Origin: SURF-24 sp964537965
GTDB taxonomy: Bacteria > Bacteroidota > Ignavibacteria > Ignavibacteriales > SURF-24
Reading direction: 5' to 3'
Assembly: GCA_964537965.1 (NCBI GenBank)
Contig: CAZIDB010000203.1
Location: forward strand, 1 to 8,666
Length of the DNA stretch: 8,666 nucleotides
Positions 6,900-8,666 of the stretch are shown here, one piece after another (the first letter of the stretch is position 1; each line of letters begins with the position of its first letter). The notes beneath the pieces were generated by a model. It was given only the letters and a program-made list of their open reading frames with translations, made no database searches and was not told where the DNA came from. Position numbers and translations under genes: made by a program.

Positions 6900-8195
6900 C
6901 TATTCGAAACTATTGGGAATCCATGTTGATTCATACCATGCAACAACTTCCAATTTACCGGTTGTTGGATAGTATGGAGGAGAATCATCTTTAAATCTTT
7001 CATCAAAGTAAATTTTTTCGCTATAACCATGAATTATGGTGCTTCCGCTTAAAACACCTGTGGTTTGGGATTGGTATTCACACAAACCGCCGATAAGTCT
7101 AAGCGAACCGGCAGCAGGAAAATGATTAGGATCTTCAATCATTAATCCACCCTTATAAGAGAAAACAGCAGCGTGGATATTCATATTTGAACTATTGGGA
7201 GTATTATTTTTAATAACAATATTATTTGAGCAAACAATTCCAAGCATATCGTTACCATTAACTTCAAAACGATGATTTGAAGGATTCCAAACCAATGGAT
7301 CGTGATATACAATATCATTTGTTAGATACACATTTCCTGTACCTGAACCAGATGACTGATCGCAAACCACAGTATATCTTCCGTTAACGGTACCTTCCAT
7401 TGTAACGTTTCCTTTATCAATAAATATTACACCGTTGGGCGCAAATGTGGAAAGTGCACGTGTTGAATCTGCCGTCCAGGTTGTACCGCCGTTTGTTGAA
7501 GTTTTATAAGTTATAGTAGCATCTGCATTAAAAACAAGCTTAACTTCAATTTTACCGCCGCTTGAATTTGCAAAAACTTTTCCGTTAGCATAAGCAGCTG
7601 CTTTAGGAATAGATGCATCCCACTCTAACGGAATATCAACACCGCTTTCAAAACCACCATTAAATTCAGGGTTCGTTGCAGGCGTATTCTTAACAAGCTG
7701 AATTCCATTCTTGGCGGAAGCTTTACCCCAAAATACAGGTCTGCCTTTAACACTAAGTTTTTGTTGTGTATGGAACGGTCCCGAAATTGTATCCCCGGTA
7801 TAAAAGAAGAGTGAGCCGGGAAAGATATTCATATAGTAAGCAAATTTAGAAAATGAACTGGGTTGCAACCAGATTATAATTGTATCGGCAGCACCTTTAA
7901 ATTCCCCTACTGTTATTACCTTGAGCTTGTTAGCGCCAAGACTTACAACTTCCACGTCAATAGTGCCGCCATTAAAAGCCAGGTCATTATAGCCATCGTC
8001 CCATGACTGATCAAAAAATATTTTATTGGCTGCAAGGTTTGCTCCGCTTACTGTTATATCATGGGCTACAGTTTCGTAGTAGTAGTTAACCTCATTTTTA
8101 ACAGCTCTTCTTGTTAAAGAACTAAAGTTGTAACCAACAATAGTAAAGATTAAACTAAAACCTAACACCATATATAAACTTGCTTTACCGCCCAT
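6900..8195 (-). CDS. DUF4900/PilX-like membrane-anchored pilus-associated protein
   Basis: This 431-residue protein has one N-terminal hydrophobic segment (about 6-27) followed by an amphipathic helix with basic residues ('SSLTRRAVKNEVNYYYETVAHDI'), as in type IV minor pilins of the PilX kind. The body is predicted beta-rich. The segment 'TGDTISGPFHTQQKLSVKGRPVFWGKAS' (133-160) and the C-terminal 'GYSEKIYFDERFKDDSPPYYP' (390-410) look like DUF4900-type proteins, judged from memory of the family. Its likely role is at or near the base or tip of a type IV pilus or pseudopilus, in the periplasm or on the surface. A canonical G|FxxxE prepilin site is not clear; 'LGFSLIF' (11-17) is closest. A GGAG lies 5 nt before the ATG and the pilin-like gene ends 10 nt upstream, so they form an operon. 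The family is moderately sure; the role is inferred. Confidence 0.7.
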   Translation of the reverse strand: MGGKASLYMVLGFSLIFTIVGYNFSSLTRRAVKNEVNYYYETVAHDITVSGANLAANKIFFDQSWDDGYNDLAFNGGTIDVEVVSLGANKLKVITVGEFKGAADTIIIWLQPSSFSKFAYYMNIFPGSLFFYTGDTISGPFHTQQKLSVKGRPVFWGKASAKNGIQLVKNTPATNPEFNGGFESGVDIPLEWDASIPKAAAYANGKVFANSSGGKIEVKLVFNADATITYKTSTNGGTTWTADSTRALSTFAPNGVIFIDKGNVTMEGTVNGRYTVVCDQSSGSGTGNVYLTNDIVYHDPLVWNPSNHRFEVNGNDMLGIVCSNNIVIKNNTPNSSNMNIHAAVFSYKGGLMIEDPNHFPAAGSLRLIGGLCEYQSQTTGVLSGSTIIHGYSEKIYFDERFKDDSPPYYPTTGKLEVVAWYESTWIPNSFE

Positions 8196-8200
8196 ATTTT

Positions 8201-8204
8201 CTCC
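8201..8204 (-). promoter_or_regulatory. Shine-Dalgarno GGAG of the DUF4900/PilX-like gene
   Basis: Read on the minus strand, the 10-nt spacer between the two pilus-type genes is CGGAGAAAAT, giving GGAG 5 nt before ATG. This supports 8195 as the start and independent initiation within a two-gene transcript. Confidence 0.75.
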
Positions 8205-8205
8205 G

Positions 8206-8666
8206 TTATCTGTTTTTTAAATTTCGTGCGGCAAGTCTTATTTGCCGCCAGAATGCGCTTGTATATTGACTTTCATGACGTCCGGCATCATAGACATATC
8301 TCTTATTATAAACTGCCGGATTTTCTACTTTAAGGTTAATCTGCATTGTTTGTATTTCACCGGGACTTGCAACCGGGCAAGCTAATGTATCTCCCAATGC
8401 ATCAAAATATAAAATCTTAAATTCAGTTATGCCAAGGTTTGCACTTTTAGGAGTTTCTCCATTTTCAACCCTGTAAAATTTCCTGTCCCGTGGATTTGGG
8501 GTATGAGAAAGCTCGGTGGTAGGACCAACATAGTATTGTAAAACATCAAGTGTTCCATCACCCATCGGATTAGATGATGTTGCCAGGTCAGTAACGAATG
8601 TAATGCTAATTGTATCTGCAGCAAGAATTGAATTAACAGGATCAATCTGAGAAATATTTGCACAAT
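8206..8666 (-). CDS. Type IV pilin-like (PilW/pseudopilin-type) protein, C-terminal part (partial at right edge)
   Basis: The frame is open from the window edge to the TAA at 8206-8208 and gives 152 residues. The N-terminal prepilin segment is outside the window. The visible part resembles the beta-sheet head of PilW/GspJ-like minor pilins: a strand 'DTISITFVTDLA', then 'GTLDVLQYYVGPTTEL', 'RKFYRVENGE' (the usual 'lyR' element), 'GITEFKILYFDALGDTL', 'EIQTMQINLKVENP', ending in 'WRQIRLAARNLKNR'. That ending recalls the closing 'vrlRNL' common in such pilins. The ATG at 8565 lies inside the fold and is not the start, because the frame continues upstream with similar strand-forming sequence. It is followed after 10 nt by the DUF4900/PilX-like gene, which supports a minor-pilin operon extending beyond the right edge. 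Exact pilin class is not determinable here. Confidence 0.7.
   Translation of the reverse strand, partial: CANISQIDPVNSILAADTISITFVTDLATSSNPMGDGTLDVLQYYVGPTTELSHTPNPRDRKFYRVENGETPKSANLGITEFKILYFDALGDTLACPVASPGEIQTMQINLKVENPAVYNKRYVYDAGRHESQYTSAFWRQIRLAARNLKNR

Noticed and set aside
6941..6967. 7-bp inverted repeat CAACAAC / GTTGTTG just past the SDR stop as a plus-strand terminator
   Set aside because: The loop is 13 nt, the stem is low in GC and no T-tract follows, so termination is unlikely.
6794..7030. Minus-strand frame spanning the junction of the SDR and pilus-type genes
   Set aside because: It is wholly covered by two well-supported genes in other frames and shows no domain or ribosome binding site.
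8427..8663. Overlapping minus-strand reading frame giving a hydrophobic 78-residue peptide
   Set aside because: It overlaps the pilin-like protein in another frame; the pilin frame has recognisable strands, continues to the window edge and fits the operon.
1..8666. Defence system, toxin-antitoxin pair, prophage, integron or CRISPR array
   Set aside because: All intact frames are assigned to other families, and no direct-repeat array, integrase, transposase or att-like repeat was seen on either strand.

Overview
The window is AT-rich bacterial DNA from what is most likely a member of the Bacteroidota/Ignavibacteriota group. This is an inference from gene content: a CarboxypepD_reg-like plus DUF5686 outer-membrane protein, a stand-alone RRM RNA-binding protein, and a pilin-like gene followed by a DUF4900/PilX-like gene. 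Most starts also lack a Shine-Dalgarno sequence, which is common in that group. I see no rRNA, tRNA, CRISPR array, insertion sequence, integrase or attachment site. Except for the two edge genes, the coding regions look intact. The window reads as ordinary chromosome rather than a mobile island.

Layout: (1) 1-312 (+), the C-terminal end of a c-type cytochrome, cut by the left edge. (2) 396-863 (-), a YbaK-type Cys-tRNA(Pro) deacylase, convergent with the cytochrome and divergent from the next gene. (3) 917-3002 (+), a tight two-gene unit: an MlaF-type ABC ATPase followed after 4 nt by radA. (4) 3139-3390 (+), a small RRM protein with its own leader, a good Shine-Dalgarno and a strong terminator. 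(5) 3446-5872 (-), a large outer-membrane protein. (6) 5980-6897 (+), a TIGR01777-type atypical SDR. (7) 8666-6900 (-), a two-gene unit of type IV pilus character: the end of a pilin-like protein, then a DUF4900/PilX-like protein.

The genes are mostly unrelated housekeeping and envelope functions: translation quality control, lipid asymmetry, DNA repair, RNA binding, outer membrane and pilus. Only two pairs look co-transcribed: mlaF-radA, and the pilin/PilX-like pair.

No wholly new system is evident. The points most worth a second look are: a minus-strand intrinsic terminator embedded in the 3' end of the opposing SDR gene, where the two stop codons are only 2 nt apart; the structured, pyrimidine-rich leader of the RRM gene; the unusual N-terminus and the Asp-box-like insert of the DUF4900/PilX-like protein; and an MlaF ATPase whose permease and MCE partners are not adjacent.
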